DNA of 64,000 nucleotides, from positions 1-64,000 of the forward strand of contig PHBH01000029.1 of assembly GCA_002840535.1 (NCBI GenBank), read 5' to 3'. Source of the stretch: Deltaproteobacteria bacterium HGW-Deltaproteobacteria-15. GTDB lineage: Bacteria; Desulfobacterota; DSM-4660; Desulfatiglandales; HGW-15. Under the pieces are notes generated by a model. It was not told where the DNA came from. It was given only the letters and a program-made list of their open reading frames with translations, and ran no database searches. The position numbers and the translations under genes are program-made. Of the stretch, positions 35,124 to 44,367 are shown piece after piece (the first letter of the stretch is position 1; the number at the start of each line of letters is the position of its first letter).

Positions 35124-35443
35124 AGGAGGACTCCGTTTAGAGGAAGTGCCTTTTCTCCCGGAATAGAACCGTGAAAAGAGGCTAAAGAATTGTTAAATGA
35201 ATCGCGGCTCAGTGTCAAGGCGATTCAGGTTCCTCTCAGCCACCCAGGACGGAAAGACACCGGGATATTCATTATGACTCTCTTTGTGTCTTAGTGCCTT
35301 GGTGGCTGATCTCCAGCTTTCCGTTCTTGCTTTTTCAGCCCCTTTGTCTATTATGATAGACGCACGGGGATCAGCGATCCCTTCCTTTTTTTGGGGAGAG
35401 TAAGGCTTGGCAATAATGATGAGCCTGCCAAGGAGGGACGAGA
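35124..35443. other. Divergent intergenic region with a solitary repeat arm
   Basis: A 320-base gap between the Hdr-like gene (minus) and gpmA (plus), so it must hold both promoters. At 35280-35312 lies a CTTTGTGTCTTAGTGCCTTGG segment, like the solitary arms at 8700 and 53087. I see no other gene or RNA. Confidence 0.5.
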
Positions 35444-36193
35444 ATGAAAAAGATCGTATTGCTCCGCCATGGTGAGAGCACCTGGAACATGGAAAACCGG
35501 TTTACAGGCTGGACAGATGTTCCGCTCAGCGAAAAGGGTACTGCGGAGGCAGTAGAAGCCGGCCGGGTTCTGCTCAAGGAGGGGTACTCGTTCGACGTGG
35601 CTTTCACGTCCGTACTGAAGAGAGCCATCAAAACTCTCTGGATCGCACTGGAGGAGATGGACCTCATGTGGATTCCGGTCTTCCGAAGCTGGAGACTCAA
35701 CGAGCGGCATTACGGCGCACTTCAGGGGTTGAACAAAGCGGAAACCGCGGAAAAGCACGGTATGGAAAAGGTCAAGATCTGGCGCAGAAGCTATGACATT
35801 CGTCCGCCCGCCCTCACCCCGGACGATCCCCGGTTCCCCGGCAGCGATCCAAGGTATGCGGGTCTGAGTCCGGAACAGGTGCCTCTGACCGAGTGTTTGA
35901 AAGACACGGTCGAGCGGTTTCTGCCCTACTGGCATGACACCATTGCACCGGCCGTAAAAGAGGGGAAACGGGTGCTCATTGCAGCTCACGGAAACAGCCT
36001 GAGGGCGCTGATCAAGTACCTGGACAATATTTCCGAAGAGGAGATTGTCGGACTGAATGTCCCGACGGGGATCCCGCTGGTTTATGAACTGAAGGAAGAC
36101 CTGAGCCCGATACGCAGCTACTATCTGGGCGATCAGGAGGCTGTCGCAAAGGCCGCTCAGGCTGTTGCAGATCAACTCAAGGGGAAAAAGTAG
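35444..36193 (+). CDS. gpmA: 2,3-bisphosphoglycerate-dependent phosphoglycerate mutase
   Basis: A 249-residue histidine phosphatase-fold enzyme. The catalytic [20 protein letters not shown] at the N-terminus, [20 protein letters not shown] near residue 86 and [17 protein letters not shown] near residue 182 are the dPGM signatures, and the length is normal. It interconverts 3- and 2-phosphoglycerate in glycolysis and gluconeogenesis. AGGGACGAGA precedes the ATG. It is followed after five bases by a phosphofructokinase gene and then a glycogen debranching gene, so the three form a central carbohydrate unit. Confidence 0.95.
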   Translation: MKKIVLLRHGESTWNMENRFTGWTDVPLSEKGTAEAVEAGRVLLKEGYSFDVAFTSVLKRAIKTLWIALEEMDLMWIPVFRSWRLNERHYGALQGLNKAETAEKHGMEKVKIWRRSYDIRPPALTPDDPRFPGSDPRYAGLSPEQVPLTECLKDTVERFLPYWHDTIAPAVKEGKRVLIAAHGNSLRALIKYLDNISEEEIVGLNVPTGIPLVYELKEDLSPIRSYYLGDQEAVAKAAQAVADQLKGKK

Positions 36194-36198
36194 ACGCC

Positions 36199-37488
36199 AT
36201 GTCCGACGAAGATCTTGATTTTACGGTTTCCCACCTCGGTGAACCCCGCATTCCCTCACCCATGCGGAACGCAAGTTTCGTGGTAGACGACCAACGCGTT
36301 CTGTTTCACAGCGATCTCGGGCTGATCTGCGGTTTTATGGAAAAAGGGATTCAACCTCCCCAATTCGAGACGGCCGGACCTCGGGAAAAGATCTACTTTG
36401 ACCCTTCCAAGCTCAAGTGCGGTATCGTCACGTGCGGGGGATTGTGCCCCGGTTTGAACGACGTGATCAGGGCCATTGTTCTGGCGCTTATCCATCACTA
36501 TGGGGTCAAGACCATCTTCGGATTTCGTTTCGGTTTTGAAGGATTGACCTATCGGCACGGGCACGTTCCACTGGAATTGACCCCGACCGTGGTGGAGGAG
36601 ATCCACAAATTCGGAGGGTCCATCCTGGGCTCATCCCGCGGCCCGCAGGATATCTCCGAGATGACGGATACCCTCGAGAGAATGAATGTAGGACTCCTGT
36701 TCACCATCGGCGGGGACGGAACCCTGAGGGGTGCACAGGCTATTGCCGAAGAGATCGGCCGCCGTGGTCTCAAGATAGGCATCGTCGGCATTCCAAAGAC
36801 CATCGATAACGACATCTCGTTTGTAGGGTCCTCATTCGGATTCGAGACGGCGGTCGCGGAATCCAGGACTGCCATTTATTCCGCCCATGCGGAGGCGGTC
36901 GGTGCGAGAAATGGAATCGGGCTGGTGAAACTCATGGGGCGCGAATCCGGCTTCATCGCCGCCAATGCCGCGCTGGCGAATAACGACGTCAACTTCTGCC
37001 TCGTGCCTGAGGTGTGTTTCAGCCTTGAGGGTTTCCTGAAAGTGCTGGAGCAGAGGCTGTCGAACAGAGGGCATGCCGTAGTCGTGGTCGGGGAGGGGGC
37101 CGGACAGACCCTGATGAAGGGAACGGGAGAACGGGACGCATCCGGGAACCCCCGCTTCAGCGACGTGGGTATTTTTCTGAAAAACAGGATCAATGAGCAT
37201 TTCAGAAAATTGGGTATAGAGGTGAATCTCAAGTACATCGATCCGAGCTATACGATCCGCAGTCTGCCGGCGAACCCCCGCGATTCCGCTTTTTGCCTGC
37301 GCCTCGGGCACAATGCGGTTCATGCCGGCATGACGGGCAGGACAAACATGCTGGTCGGGTTCTGGAAAGGCGAATTCACGCATGTGCCCATTCAGCTTGC
37401 CACATCCAGCCGTAAGAGAATCGATCCCAACGGGAGACTCTGGAGCGACGTTCTGTGCTCCACCGGACAACCCAGAGCAATGGACTGA
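36199..37488 (+). CDS. ATP-dependent 6-phosphofructokinase (group II/plant-like PFK)
   Basis: A 429-residue phosphofructokinase with the long N-terminal extension of the group that includes plant PFKs. GGLCPGLNDVIRAIV, TIGGDGTLRGAQ, GIPKTIDNDISF and LMGRESGFIAANAAL form the active site. The residue after GGD is Gly, the marker for ATP rather than pyrophosphate as donor; PKTIDND has Lys where classic bacterial ATP enzymes have Gly, as in other members of this group. It phosphorylates fructose 6-phosphate. The gene lies five bases after gpmA and 25 bases before the debranching enzyme gene. Confidence 0.92.
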   Translation: MSDEDLDFTVSHLGEPRIPSPMRNASFVVDDQRVLFHSDLGLICGFMEKGIQPPQFETAGPREKIYFDPSKLKCGIVTCGGLCPGLNDVIRAIVLALIHHYGVKTIFGFRFGFEGLTYRHGHVPLELTPTVVEEIHKFGGSILGSSRGPQDISEMTDTLERMNVGLLFTIGGDGTLRGAQAIAEEIGRRGLKIGIVGIPKTIDNDISFVGSSFGFETAVAESRTAIYSAHAEAVGARNGIGLVKLMGRESGFIAANAALANNDVNFCLVPEVCFSLEGFLKVLEQRLSNRGHAVVVVGEGAGQTLMKGTGERDASGNPRFSDVGIFLKNRINEHFRKLGIEVNLKYIDPSYTIRSLPANPRDSAFCLRLGHNAVHAGMTGRTNMLVGFWKGEFTHVPIQLATSSRKRIDPNGRLWSDVLCSTGQPRAMD

Positions 37489-37513
37489 TCCCATCAATGG
37501 ACAATGGTGAACG

Positions 37514-39595
37514 TTGACACACCGGACCCGTCCAGGTTCCAGATATCCACCCGGCGCCAAGGTATTTCCCGATGGTGTCAATTTCTCCATTTTCAGTCAG
37601 AACGCCTCTTCTGTTCAGCTCCACCTCTATGAGCGGGAAGAGAGTGTAGAGCCCTTCCAGATCATCCAGCTCGATCCCGTACGGAACAGGACCTTCTTTT
37701 TCTGGCACGTCTTTGTGGAGGGACTTGGACCGGGCGCCGTTTACGCGTGGCGAGCAGACGGCCCGAATCACACCAAAGAGAAGGGGTACCGGTTCGACAG
37801 GGAAAAGGATCTCGTGGATCCCTATGCCCGTGCCGTTTCGATGAAACTTTGGGACAGGGCAAAGGCGATCGCACCGGGGGACAACAGGGGTTCGTCCATG
37901 CGGGCCATCGTCGTCAAAGAGGAATACGACTGGGAAGGCGATCGGCCCCTCAACCACCCGTCTGAGAAGATGATCGTCTATGAACTCCACGTGGGCGGAT
38001 TCACCCGCCATTCCTCCGCCCTCACCGCAGCCCCCGGGACCTTCGCCGGGCTGGCGGAGAAAATCCCCTATCTGCTCGATCTCGGCGTCACCGATGTGGA
38101 ACTCATGCCGATCATGGCGTTCGACGAGCAGGATGTACCCAAAAGCGCGGCTCTTCGGGGCCTGACCAACTACTGGGGCTACAGCCCCCACAGCTTCTTC
38201 AGCCTCCATCCGAGTTATTGTTTCTCCTGCGGACACCGGGAGCAACTCAAGGAATTCCGTGACATGGTGAAGAAATTTCACCGGGCCGGCATCGGCGTCA
38301 TCCTGGACGTGGTTTTCAACCATACGGCGGAAGCAGGGGAAGACGGGGCAACAATCAACTTCAGGGGACTCACTAACGACATTTTCTACCACCTGGACCC
38401 GGAGGACCGGAGGATCTACAGGGATTTTACCGGCTGCGGGAACACCATAAACTGCAATCATCCCCTTGTTTGCAGCTTTCTGATCTCGTGTCTGGAATAC
38501 TGGGTGCGGGAACTGCATGTGGATGGTTTCCGTTTCGATCTGGCGAGCGTCTTGAGCCGGGGGGAACGGGGGGAGCCCATGTACAACGCCCCTGTTCTTT
38601 GGAATATCGAATTCAGCAACGAGCTTTCCCGCAGCCATGTGATCGCTGAGGCCTGGGATGCAGGAGGGCTGTTCCAGGTCGGCGGGTTTCCGGGATTTCG
38701 CTGGGCCGAGTGGAACGGAAGATACAGGGATGTGATAAGGAAATTCGTTCGCGGCGACAGGGGTCTCATCGGCGAAGTCGCAACCCGTCTCGGCGGGAGC
38801 AGTGATCTCTATGAGCACCAGGGCAGGCTTCCCATAAACAGCATCAACTTCGTTACCTGTCATGACGGGTTCACTCTCCACGATCTGGTGAGCTATGAAA
38901 AAAAGCATAACGAGATGAACGGGGAGGAGAACCGCGACGGATGGGATGAAAATCTCAGTTTGAATTGCGGTGTCGAGGGGGAAACCGACGACCCGAAGAT
39001 CCTCTCTCTCAGAGGGAAACTGGCGAAAAATGTCATGGCCGTCCTGCTCATCAGCCAGGGCGTCCCCATGATCCTTTCCGGTGACGAAATTCTTCGCACC
39101 CAGAAGGGCAACAACAATGCCTATTGCCAGGACAACGAGATCAGCTGGATCGACTGGACCCTCCTGGAGAAAAACAGGGAGATGCTCCGGTTCGTCCGCA
39201 TGATGATCGGTTTTCGCAAACGCCATCCCTGCCTCATGCGGAGACATTTCCTCCGAGGGACACGGCAGGAGGGGGGAAGGGTCGCCGATGTGACATGGCA
39301 CGGTCTCAGGCTGAACAAGCCCTTGTGGAATGACCCCGATGCGCAGGTCCTCTCCTTTACGCTCGGCGCCGTCCATCCGGAGGAAGAGGATCTGCACGTG
39401 ATCCTCAACATGTCGGAAGGGACGTTTCAAATGGCACTGCCGGAGGTCGAAGGACGGTACTGGACCCTGGCCATCGACACTTCGAAGCCTTCGCCGGGCG
39501 ATATCCTCGCGCCGGGCAAACAGCCGGTCGTCAGACGGAAGAGGATCCCGGTGAGAGGCCGGAGCGTGGTGGTTTTGGAGAGCAGACCGGTCTGA
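37514..39595 (+). CDS. glgX: Glycogen debranching enzyme GlgX
   Basis: A 693-residue GH13 enzyme. An N-terminal CBM48-like domain (KVFPDGVNFSIFSQNASSVQ) precedes the catalytic barrel, with VIYELHVGGFTRH, ILDVVFNHTAEAG, DGFRFDLASVLSR (nucleophile Asp), VIAEAWDAGG (acid Glu) and FVTCHDGFTLHDLVSY. It removes limit branches from phosphorylase-treated glycogen in the cytoplasm. Start is a TTG at 37514; no in-frame ATG gives the full N-terminal domain. It follows pfk closely and is probably part of the same transcript, implying a glycogen store in this organism. Confidence 0.93.
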   Translation: MTHRTRPGSRYPPGAKVFPDGVNFSIFSQNASSVQLHLYEREESVEPFQIIQLDPVRNRTFFFWHVFVEGLGPGAVYAWRADGPNHTKEKGYRFDREKDLVDPYARAVSMKLWDRAKAIAPGDNRGSSMRAIVVKEEYDWEGDRPLNHPSEKMIVYELHVGGFTRHSSALTAAPGTFAGLAEKIPYLLDLGVTDVELMPIMAFDEQDVPKSAALRGLTNYWGYSPHSFFSLHPSYCFSCGHREQLKEFRDMVKKFHRAGIGVILDVVFNHTAEAGEDGATINFRGLTNDIFYHLDPEDRRIYRDFTGCGNTINCNHPLVCSFLISCLEYWVRELHVDGFRFDLASVLSRGERGEPMYNAPVLWNIEFSNELSRSHVIAEAWDAGGLFQVGGFPGFRWAEWNGRYRDVIRKFVRGDRGLIGEVATRLGGSSDLYEHQGRLPINSINFVTCHDGFTLHDLVSYEKKHNEMNGEENRDGWDENLSLNCGVEGETDDPKILSLRGKLAKNVMAVLLISQGVPMILSGDEILRTQKGNNNAYCQDNEISWIDWTLLEKNREMLRFVRMMIGFRKRHPCLMRRHFLRGTRQEGGRVADVTWHGLRLNKPLWNDPDAQVLSFTLGAVHPEEEDLHVILNMSEGTFQMALPEVEGRYWTLAIDTSKPSPGDILAPGKQPVVRRKRIPVRGRSVVVLESRPV

Positions 39596-39599
39596 GGGA

Positions 39600-39682
39600 C
39601 CAGAAGACAGAGGTCAGAGGTCAGAAGACAGAAGACAGAGGTCAGAAGACAGAAGACAGAAGGCAGAAGACAGAAGACAGAA
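39600..39682. repeat. Period-7 tandem repeat tract
   Basis: Repeats of CAGAGGT / CAGAAGA words with a seven-base step, directly after the glgX stop. Related words occur at 50035-50072 and 51556-51597 in the complementary orientation (GACCTCTGACTTCTGACC). Non-coding. Confidence 0.8.
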
Positions 39683-39690
39683 GTAAACAA

Positions 39691-39946
39691 ACGAAATTCC
39701 TTATCGCCCCGACGCTGTACAGAACATCACCTTGAGATTCTTCCACCCACATCCGTTCCCCTCCGACATCCAATAAGAAACATCGTTGGGGGAGTTTCTT
39801 GCCCGGAAACTCCACCTCTCCTCAATGAAAGGACCGTTTTTGCTCTTATAATCTTCTTTTGCTACTCCTAAGGTATACTTATTTGATATCCATTCTGGTA
39901 CAATTGAAGATCCGTTCGATAAAAACGTTTTCCACGAGGAGTTGTA
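39691..39946. other. AT-richer intergenic segment with possible gene remnant
   Basis: The remaining 256 bases before the URO-D-like gene are AT-richer than their surroundings and include its promoter. On the minus strand the frame from about 39940 to 39701 is open and reads without low-complexity (for example VPEWISNKYTLGVAKEDYK and WKNLKVMFCTASGR), but has no start or ribosome site. It may be the tail of a degraded gene; I cannot name a family. Confidence 0.3.
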
Positions 39947-41203
39947 ATGTCCACTGAAATTGAGAGACTCTATGCCGAGAGGGAAAAGAGGGTCCGGGAT
40001 GCTATCGGCCTGAGAAAGCCGGATCGGGTTCCCATCGTCTCTGCTACCGAGATGTTTTTTATCCGTTCTGCAGGTCTGACGGCCGCGGAAGCGATGTATG
40101 ATTATGACAAGATGGCCGCGGCATGGAAGAGTTCCATGAAAAGATACAACTGGGACATGGCTCCCCTGCAGCACGCTATCCGCTCAGGGCCTACCATGGA
40201 GTTGCTCGGCATGAAGACTTTCAAATGGCCCGGCTACGACCTGCCCGAGAACAGTTATTACCAGTGGGTGGAACGCGAATACATGATGGCAGACGAGTAT
40301 GATGAGTTCCTGAGAGATCCGTCGGATTTTACCATCCGAAAACTCATGCCGCGAATGGCCACCAGCCTGGAGCCGCTGGGGAACCTTCCGCCGATCTCCT
40401 GGCTGGGCACCGGCTACACCCTGCTCGGCATGGGACCGACGATCACGGGGTTGCCGGCGATCCAGGAACTCATGGAGAGACTCCGAAAGGCAGGCGAGGA
40501 GAAAGCAAAATGGGACAGGATGCAGCAAAGGCTCCGTGAAGAGCTCGAGCAAATGGGCTATCCCCTCTTCACCATGGGGGTCACCTACTGCGCATTCGAC
40601 TGGATCTCCGACTGCCTGCGCGGGATGAAAGGGTCCATGCTCGACATGTACAGGCAGCCGGGCAAACTCAAGGCGGCCATCCAACTCCTCGAACCCATGA
40701 CAATCCAGATGGCCTTGACCGGGGCCGCCAAGAGCGGTATCCCGCGTGTTTGGATACCGCTTCACCGCGGGGCCGCCGGTTTCATGAACGATGGACAGTT
40801 CGATGAATTCTATTGGCCCTGTCTGAAAAACCTGATAATGGCAATCATTGAAAAGGGGCTCACGCCTGTGCCGTTTTTCGAGGGGGATTACACCCCCAGG
40901 CTCGAAAGGCTGGCGGAGTTTCCGCCGGGCAAGGTGCTGGGCCACTTCGACAGGATGGATCGAAAAAAATATAAGAAAATCCTGGGCGATGTGATGTGTT
41001 TCTGGGGCAACGTTCCCTCATCGCTCTTCATCGCAGGAACGCCGCAGCAGGTCAAGGATGACGTCAAGGAACTGATCGACATTTTTGCGGACAACGGCGG
41101 CCTCATCGTGGACGCCTCGAGCACCGGCCCGCCCCCGGAGTCGAAGCCGGAGAATGTGGAGGCAATGACCGAGGCCGTCTTTGAGTATGGCAGAAACGAG
41201 TAA
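39947..41203 (+). CDS. Uroporphyrinogen decarboxylase-like protein (URO-D/MtaA methyltransferase superfamily)
   Basis: A 418-residue TIM-barrel protein. The N-terminal RKPDRVPIVSATEMFF and the C-terminal GKVLGHFDRMDRKKYKKILG / NVPSSLFIAGTPQQVKDDVK / DNGGLIVDASSTGPP regions match the URO-D superfamily branch that includes corrinoid methyltransferases and many uncharacterised anaerobic enzymes. It lacks clear porphyrin-type arginines. ACGAGGAG eight bases upstream supports the ATG. It lies 112 bases ahead of a TRAP operon; a role in demethylation or decarboxylation of an imported aromatic acid is possible but inferred only. Confidence 0.85.
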   Translation: MSTEIERLYAEREKRVRDAIGLRKPDRVPIVSATEMFFIRSAGLTAAEAMYDYDKMAAAWKSSMKRYNWDMAPLQHAIRSGPTMELLGMKTFKWPGYDLPENSYYQWVEREYMMADEYDEFLRDPSDFTIRKLMPRMATSLEPLGNLPPISWLGTGYTLLGMGPTITGLPAIQELMERLRKAGEEKAKWDRMQQRLREELEQMGYPLFTMGVTYCAFDWISDCLRGMKGSMLDMYRQPGKLKAAIQLLEPMTIQMALTGAAKSGIPRVWIPLHRGAAGFMNDGQFDEFYWPCLKNLIMAIIEKGLTPVPFFEGDYTPRLERLAEFPPGKVLGHFDRMDRKKYKKILGDVMCFWGNVPSSLFIAGTPQQVKDDVKELIDIFADNGGLIVDASSTGPPPESKPENVEAMTEAVFEYGRNE

Positions 41204-41315
41204 CCTGATTTTGAAAGCATGACGAGATCGTGGCTATTTAGGAGAAGACCACTCCGGTGTGCTCACCTTCTTACGAACAGGAAACCTTAAACCCAAAACC
41301 AAAATGGAGGTATGA

Positions 41316-42329
41316 ATGAGAGGAGTTAGGGGTTACCACATTCCGGCGGTTCTTTTTTCTGCAATCGTTCTTGTGTTGGGGCCTGTCTCCATGGCATCGG
41401 CCGCAGAGCAATACACCATCAACTGCATCGCCGGGTTTGCAAAATCCACGCAGGTCACAAGTTTTTTTATCAAAGATTTTATGACGTCGGTTCAAAAGGC
41501 CGCTGACGAGAAATATCCAGGTCAATTGAAAATGGTGTTCAAAGGCGGCCCGGAACTGGTCCCCATCAACGAGCAGATCGTGGCCATTGAAAAAGGCATG
41601 GTCGACCTGATGTACACGTCCCCGGGCTTCTATGCCTCCAAGATGCCTGAACTCGATCTCATGAATATCACGACCATGAAGCCGTGGGAAGAAAAGGCCG
41701 TGGGCATGAATGACTATCTCGACAAGCTTCACAACGAGAAGGTCAACGCTCACTACCTTGTCCGGAACGGTATAGGCCGGGGGCACCAGTTCGGTCTCAT
41801 CAAACCTGTCGAAAAGCTCGAGGACTTCAAAGGCATGGGCATTCGAGGAAATCCCACCACGGTCCAGATCGTGAAGGCTCTGGGGGCGAACCCCGTGCAG
41901 GTCGCTCCGGCTGACGTGTATACGGCTTTGGAACGAGGCGTTGTCCAGGCCCACATCACGCCCCCGATCATGCTTCGGACCCTGGGTCTCGTGAAAGTGA
42001 CCAAGTATCTCCTGTTTCCTCAGTTCTTCGATTCCCCCAACGTGCTCATCGTGAACCTCAACACATGGAAGAAGCTGCCAAAGCATCTTCAGGACCTCCT
42101 CACCGAAGAAGCCGACAAGCACTCCCGGAACATGGTCGCCTACAACGCCGATCTTGAGAAGAACGAACTGGAGTTCTTCAAATCGCAAGGCATGAAATTC
42201 ATCGACCTGCCCAAACCTGAAGCGGACAAGTTCATGAAGCTCGCGAACGATACCCTGACCCAGGTGGTGATGGAGAAGGCGCCGAACGAGGGCAAGAAGA
42301 TTCTGGAGTATTTGCAGAAGAAACCGTAA
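41316..42329 (+). CDS. TRAP transporter substrate-binding protein (DctP family)
   Basis: A 337-residue periplasmic protein with a Sec signal peptide (cleavage likely after SMASA). It has the DctP fold: DFKGMGIRGNPTTVQIVKAL contains the conserved Arg that pairs with a carboxylate of the ligand, and ADVYTALERGVVQAHITPP and SPNVLIVNLNTWKKLPKHLQ follow in the usual places. It delivers an organic acid to the DctQ/DctM pair downstream. A GGAGGT site lies before the ATG. It resembles the DctP at 45643 in many segments, so the two operons are paralogous. The substrate is unknown; no aromatic or dicarboxylate specificity can be read directly. Confidence 0.93.
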   Translation: MRGVRGYHIPAVLFSAIVLVLGPVSMASAAEQYTINCIAGFAKSTQVTSFFIKDFMTSVQKAADEKYPGQLKMVFKGGPELVPINEQIVAIEKGMVDLMYTSPGFYASKMPELDLMNITTMKPWEEKAVGMNDYLDKLHNEKVNAHYLVRNGIGRGHQFGLIKPVEKLEDFKGMGIRGNPTTVQIVKALGANPVQVAPADVYTALERGVVQAHITPPIMLRTLGLVKVTKYLLFPQFFDSPNVLIVNLNTWKKLPKHLQDLLTEEADKHSRNMVAYNADLEKNELEFFKSQGMKFIDLPKPEADKFMKLANDTLTQVVMEKAPNEGKKILEYLQKKP

Positions 42330-42366
42330 CTGAGAACAGATGTGCGTGCTCGACCCGGCGATCCTA

Positions 42367-42453
42367 GTGTAGTGCGTCCAACGTTTCTTTACATTGAAGG
42401 GGGTCGGCCATGGCGGTAATTTCATAAGTAGAAGAACTTCTGTCGCACTACAC
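42367..42453. mobile_element. MITE-like element with GTGTAGTGCG terminal inverted repeats
   Basis: Perfect ten-base inverted termini (GTGTAGTGCG at 42367-42376 and CGCACTACAC at 42444-42453) extend imperfectly to about 29 bases each. The 87-base element lies inside the TRAP operon, between the DctP and DctQ genes. It has no open frame. The size and ends suit a miniature inverted-repeat transposable element mobilised by an unseen transposase. Confidence 0.7.
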
Positions 42454-42497
42454 CAGCAGGGGGCGAGGCGCACATTCTTAATTCTTACGGAGGATGG

Positions 42498-43046
42498 ATG
42501 TCCGGATTGTTTTCCAAAGTCAACTTGGTATTTGCCGTCCTGGGAGCCGCCCTGCTTTTGTTCATGGTGTTTTCCATCAGTTACGGGGCATTGACCCGCA
42601 GTTTCAACTTGCCGAGCCCCATTTGGATCGTCCAGATAAACGAATACAGTCTCGTGTGGGTCTGTTTTCTGGCGACGGCCTGGGTGTTGTCCGAGAACAA
42701 ACACGTCCGCGTCGATATCCTCTATTCCAGGTTCGGTCGGAAAGGGCAGAACATTCTTTTGATCCTTCAGAACACGGTGAGCGCACTCCTTTGCGCAGTC
42801 TTTTGTTACCTGGGCATTTTGTCCACGTGGGAACACTTCCGGGACAACGTGGTGGACGTCGGAAGCATAGACGTACCGAAATCCTGGATCATCGTGGTGA
42901 TCCCTCTGGGATTTCTTCTTCTCACCCTGCAGTTCCTGGTGAGAGTTTTTGAAGATGTGCAGAAATTCAAGTCGGGCGGCGGTTCCGGCGGGGGATCCTC
43001 ATCCAGGCGGGATGAGGGGACGGCTCCCGTGAAAGCAGGAGGTTGA
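42498..43046 (+). CDS. TRAP transporter small permease (DctQ family)
   Basis: A 182-residue, four-helix membrane protein of the DctQ family (LGAALLLFMVFSISYGALTR, WVCFLATAWVLSENKHVRVD). The tail of about 25 residues is Gly/Ser-rich and cytoplasmic. TTCTTACGGAGG lies just before the ATG. It ends one base before the DctM gene, and the DctP gene lies 168 bases upstream with a MITE-like element in the gap. The protein is closest in this window to the DctQ at 46741, in keeping with duplication of the operon. Confidence 0.9.
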   Translation: MSGLFSKVNLVFAVLGAALLLFMVFSISYGALTRSFNLPSPIWIVQINEYSLVWVCFLATAWVLSENKHVRVDILYSRFGRKGQNILLILQNTVSALLCAVFCYLGILSTWEHFRDNVVDVGSIDVPKSWIIVVIPLGFLLLTLQFLVRVFEDVQKFKSGGGSGGGSSSRRDEGTAPVKAGG

Positions 43047-43047
43047 T

Positions 43048-44361
43048 ATGGAGTGGTGGGCTTCATTGACCCTGGTTGTCGGGGGGCTCATTTTCATTCT
43101 CCTCCTTGGCTTTCCCGTCGCATTCGGGTTTCTGCTGACAGACCTTATATTCACCGCATATCTGATGGGCACATCCGGTATGGAGGTCTTGACTCTCCAG
43201 ATCTATGCGTCCCTCGCCTCCTTCGTCCTCTCTCCGGCGCCTATGTTCATCGTAATGGGCGAATTGATGTTTCACTCCAACCTCGCAAACGATACATTGG
43301 ATGTGTTGGACCGGTGGCTCAGTTGGATCCCGGGCCGCCTGAGCATATTGGCTGCGGTCAGTGGAACGATATTCGCCGCCACCAGCGGCTCCTCTCTGGC
43401 CAACACGGCCATGCTGGGGACCGTGCTCGTACCTGAAATGAAGAAGCGGGGATACAGCACGTTTATGTCTGTCGGTCCAATCATTGGCGTGGGGGGACTC
43501 GCCATGTTGATTCCCCCATCTGCCCTCGCCGTTATTTTCGCCAGTGTCGCGCAAATATCGGTTGGCCAGGTGCTCATAGGCGGCGTGGTCCCCGGTGTGC
43601 TCCTGGGACTGCTTTTTTGCGCCTTCATTGTCCTTTGTGCTGTGATCAAGCCTTCCTGCGCCCCGAATTTCCGAACAGAGCCGACACCGCTCTCGATGAA
43701 ACTCTATCTGAGCGTCAAGTATCTTTTGCCGGTAGGGTTGATTATCTTTTCGGTACTGGGGCTGATTTTTCTGGGCGTGGCAACACCCACCGAAGCCGCT
43801 GCTTTCGGGGCCCTCTCCACTTTGATCGTCAATATCTTCATGGGCCGGTTCAATTGGCGGATGCTCAAGGCATCCATGAAGGGATCCCTGGAGGTCACGA
43901 CCATGGTCTTGATGATCGTGGCCGCCTCCAAGACGTTCAGCACGGTCCTCGCCTTCACCAACGCAACCGACGGCATGGTGGAATTGGTCACAGGGCTCGC
44001 GCTTCACCCCATCCTCATTCTGATCGCCATGCAGGTGATCGTGGTGGTCCTCGGGTGCCTGATGGACCCGGTCTCCATCATGCTGATCACGATCCCGATC
44101 TTCATGCCCATTGTCGCGGCCCTGAACTTCGACCCCATCTGGTTTGCGGTGATCATGCTCGTCAACCTGGAAATGGGGAACATGACGCCGCCTTTCGGCA
44201 TGCTGATCTTCGTCATGCAAGGCGTGACCCCCAAGGATGTCACCTACGAGCAGATCGTTTGGGCGACTGTGCCTTATATGCTGTTTGATATAGTCGTAAT
44301 GGGCATCGTCATCGGCTGGCCCCAGGTCGCCCTTTGGCTGCCAAGGATGTTGGGGGAATAG
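43048..44361 (+). CDS. TRAP transporter large permease (DctM family)
   Basis: A 437-residue membrane protein with about twelve helices. GTIFAATSGSSLANTAMLGT, GGLAMLIPPSALAVIFASVA, GVATPTEAAAFGALST and LEMGNMTPPFGMLIF are the DctM hallmarks. It completes the second TRAP system (DctP 41316, DctQ 42498). Much of the chain can be aligned by eye with the DctM at 47240, including the SGS and LIPPSALAVI segments. An AGGAGG site lies before the ATG at 43048. The next gene is convergent on the minus strand, six bases from the stop. Confidence 0.94.
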   Translation: MEWWASLTLVVGGLIFILLLGFPVAFGFLLTDLIFTAYLMGTSGMEVLTLQIYASLASFVLSPAPMFIVMGELMFHSNLANDTLDVLDRWLSWIPGRLSILAAVSGTIFAATSGSSLANTAMLGTVLVPEMKKRGYSTFMSVGPIIGVGGLAMLIPPSALAVIFASVAQISVGQVLIGGVVPGVLLGLLFCAFIVLCAVIKPSCAPNFRTEPTPLSMKLYLSVKYLLPVGLIIFSVLGLIFLGVATPTEAAAFGALSTLIVNIFMGRFNWRMLKASMKGSLEVTTMVLMIVAASKTFSTVLAFTNATDGMVELVTGLALHPILILIAMQVIVVVLGCLMDPVSIMLITIPIFMPIVAALNFDPIWFAVIMLVNLEMGNMTPPFGMLIFVMQGVTPKDVTYEQIVWATVPYMLFDIVVMGIVIGWPQVALWLPRMLGE

Positions 44362-44367
44362 TCGTGT

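Noticed and set aside
37376-39430. A 684-codon open frame on the minus strand opposite glgX
   Set aside because: It lies entirely opposite a clear GH13 gene, has no ribosome site and its translation lacks domain signatures; it reflects codon bias in a GC-rich gene.
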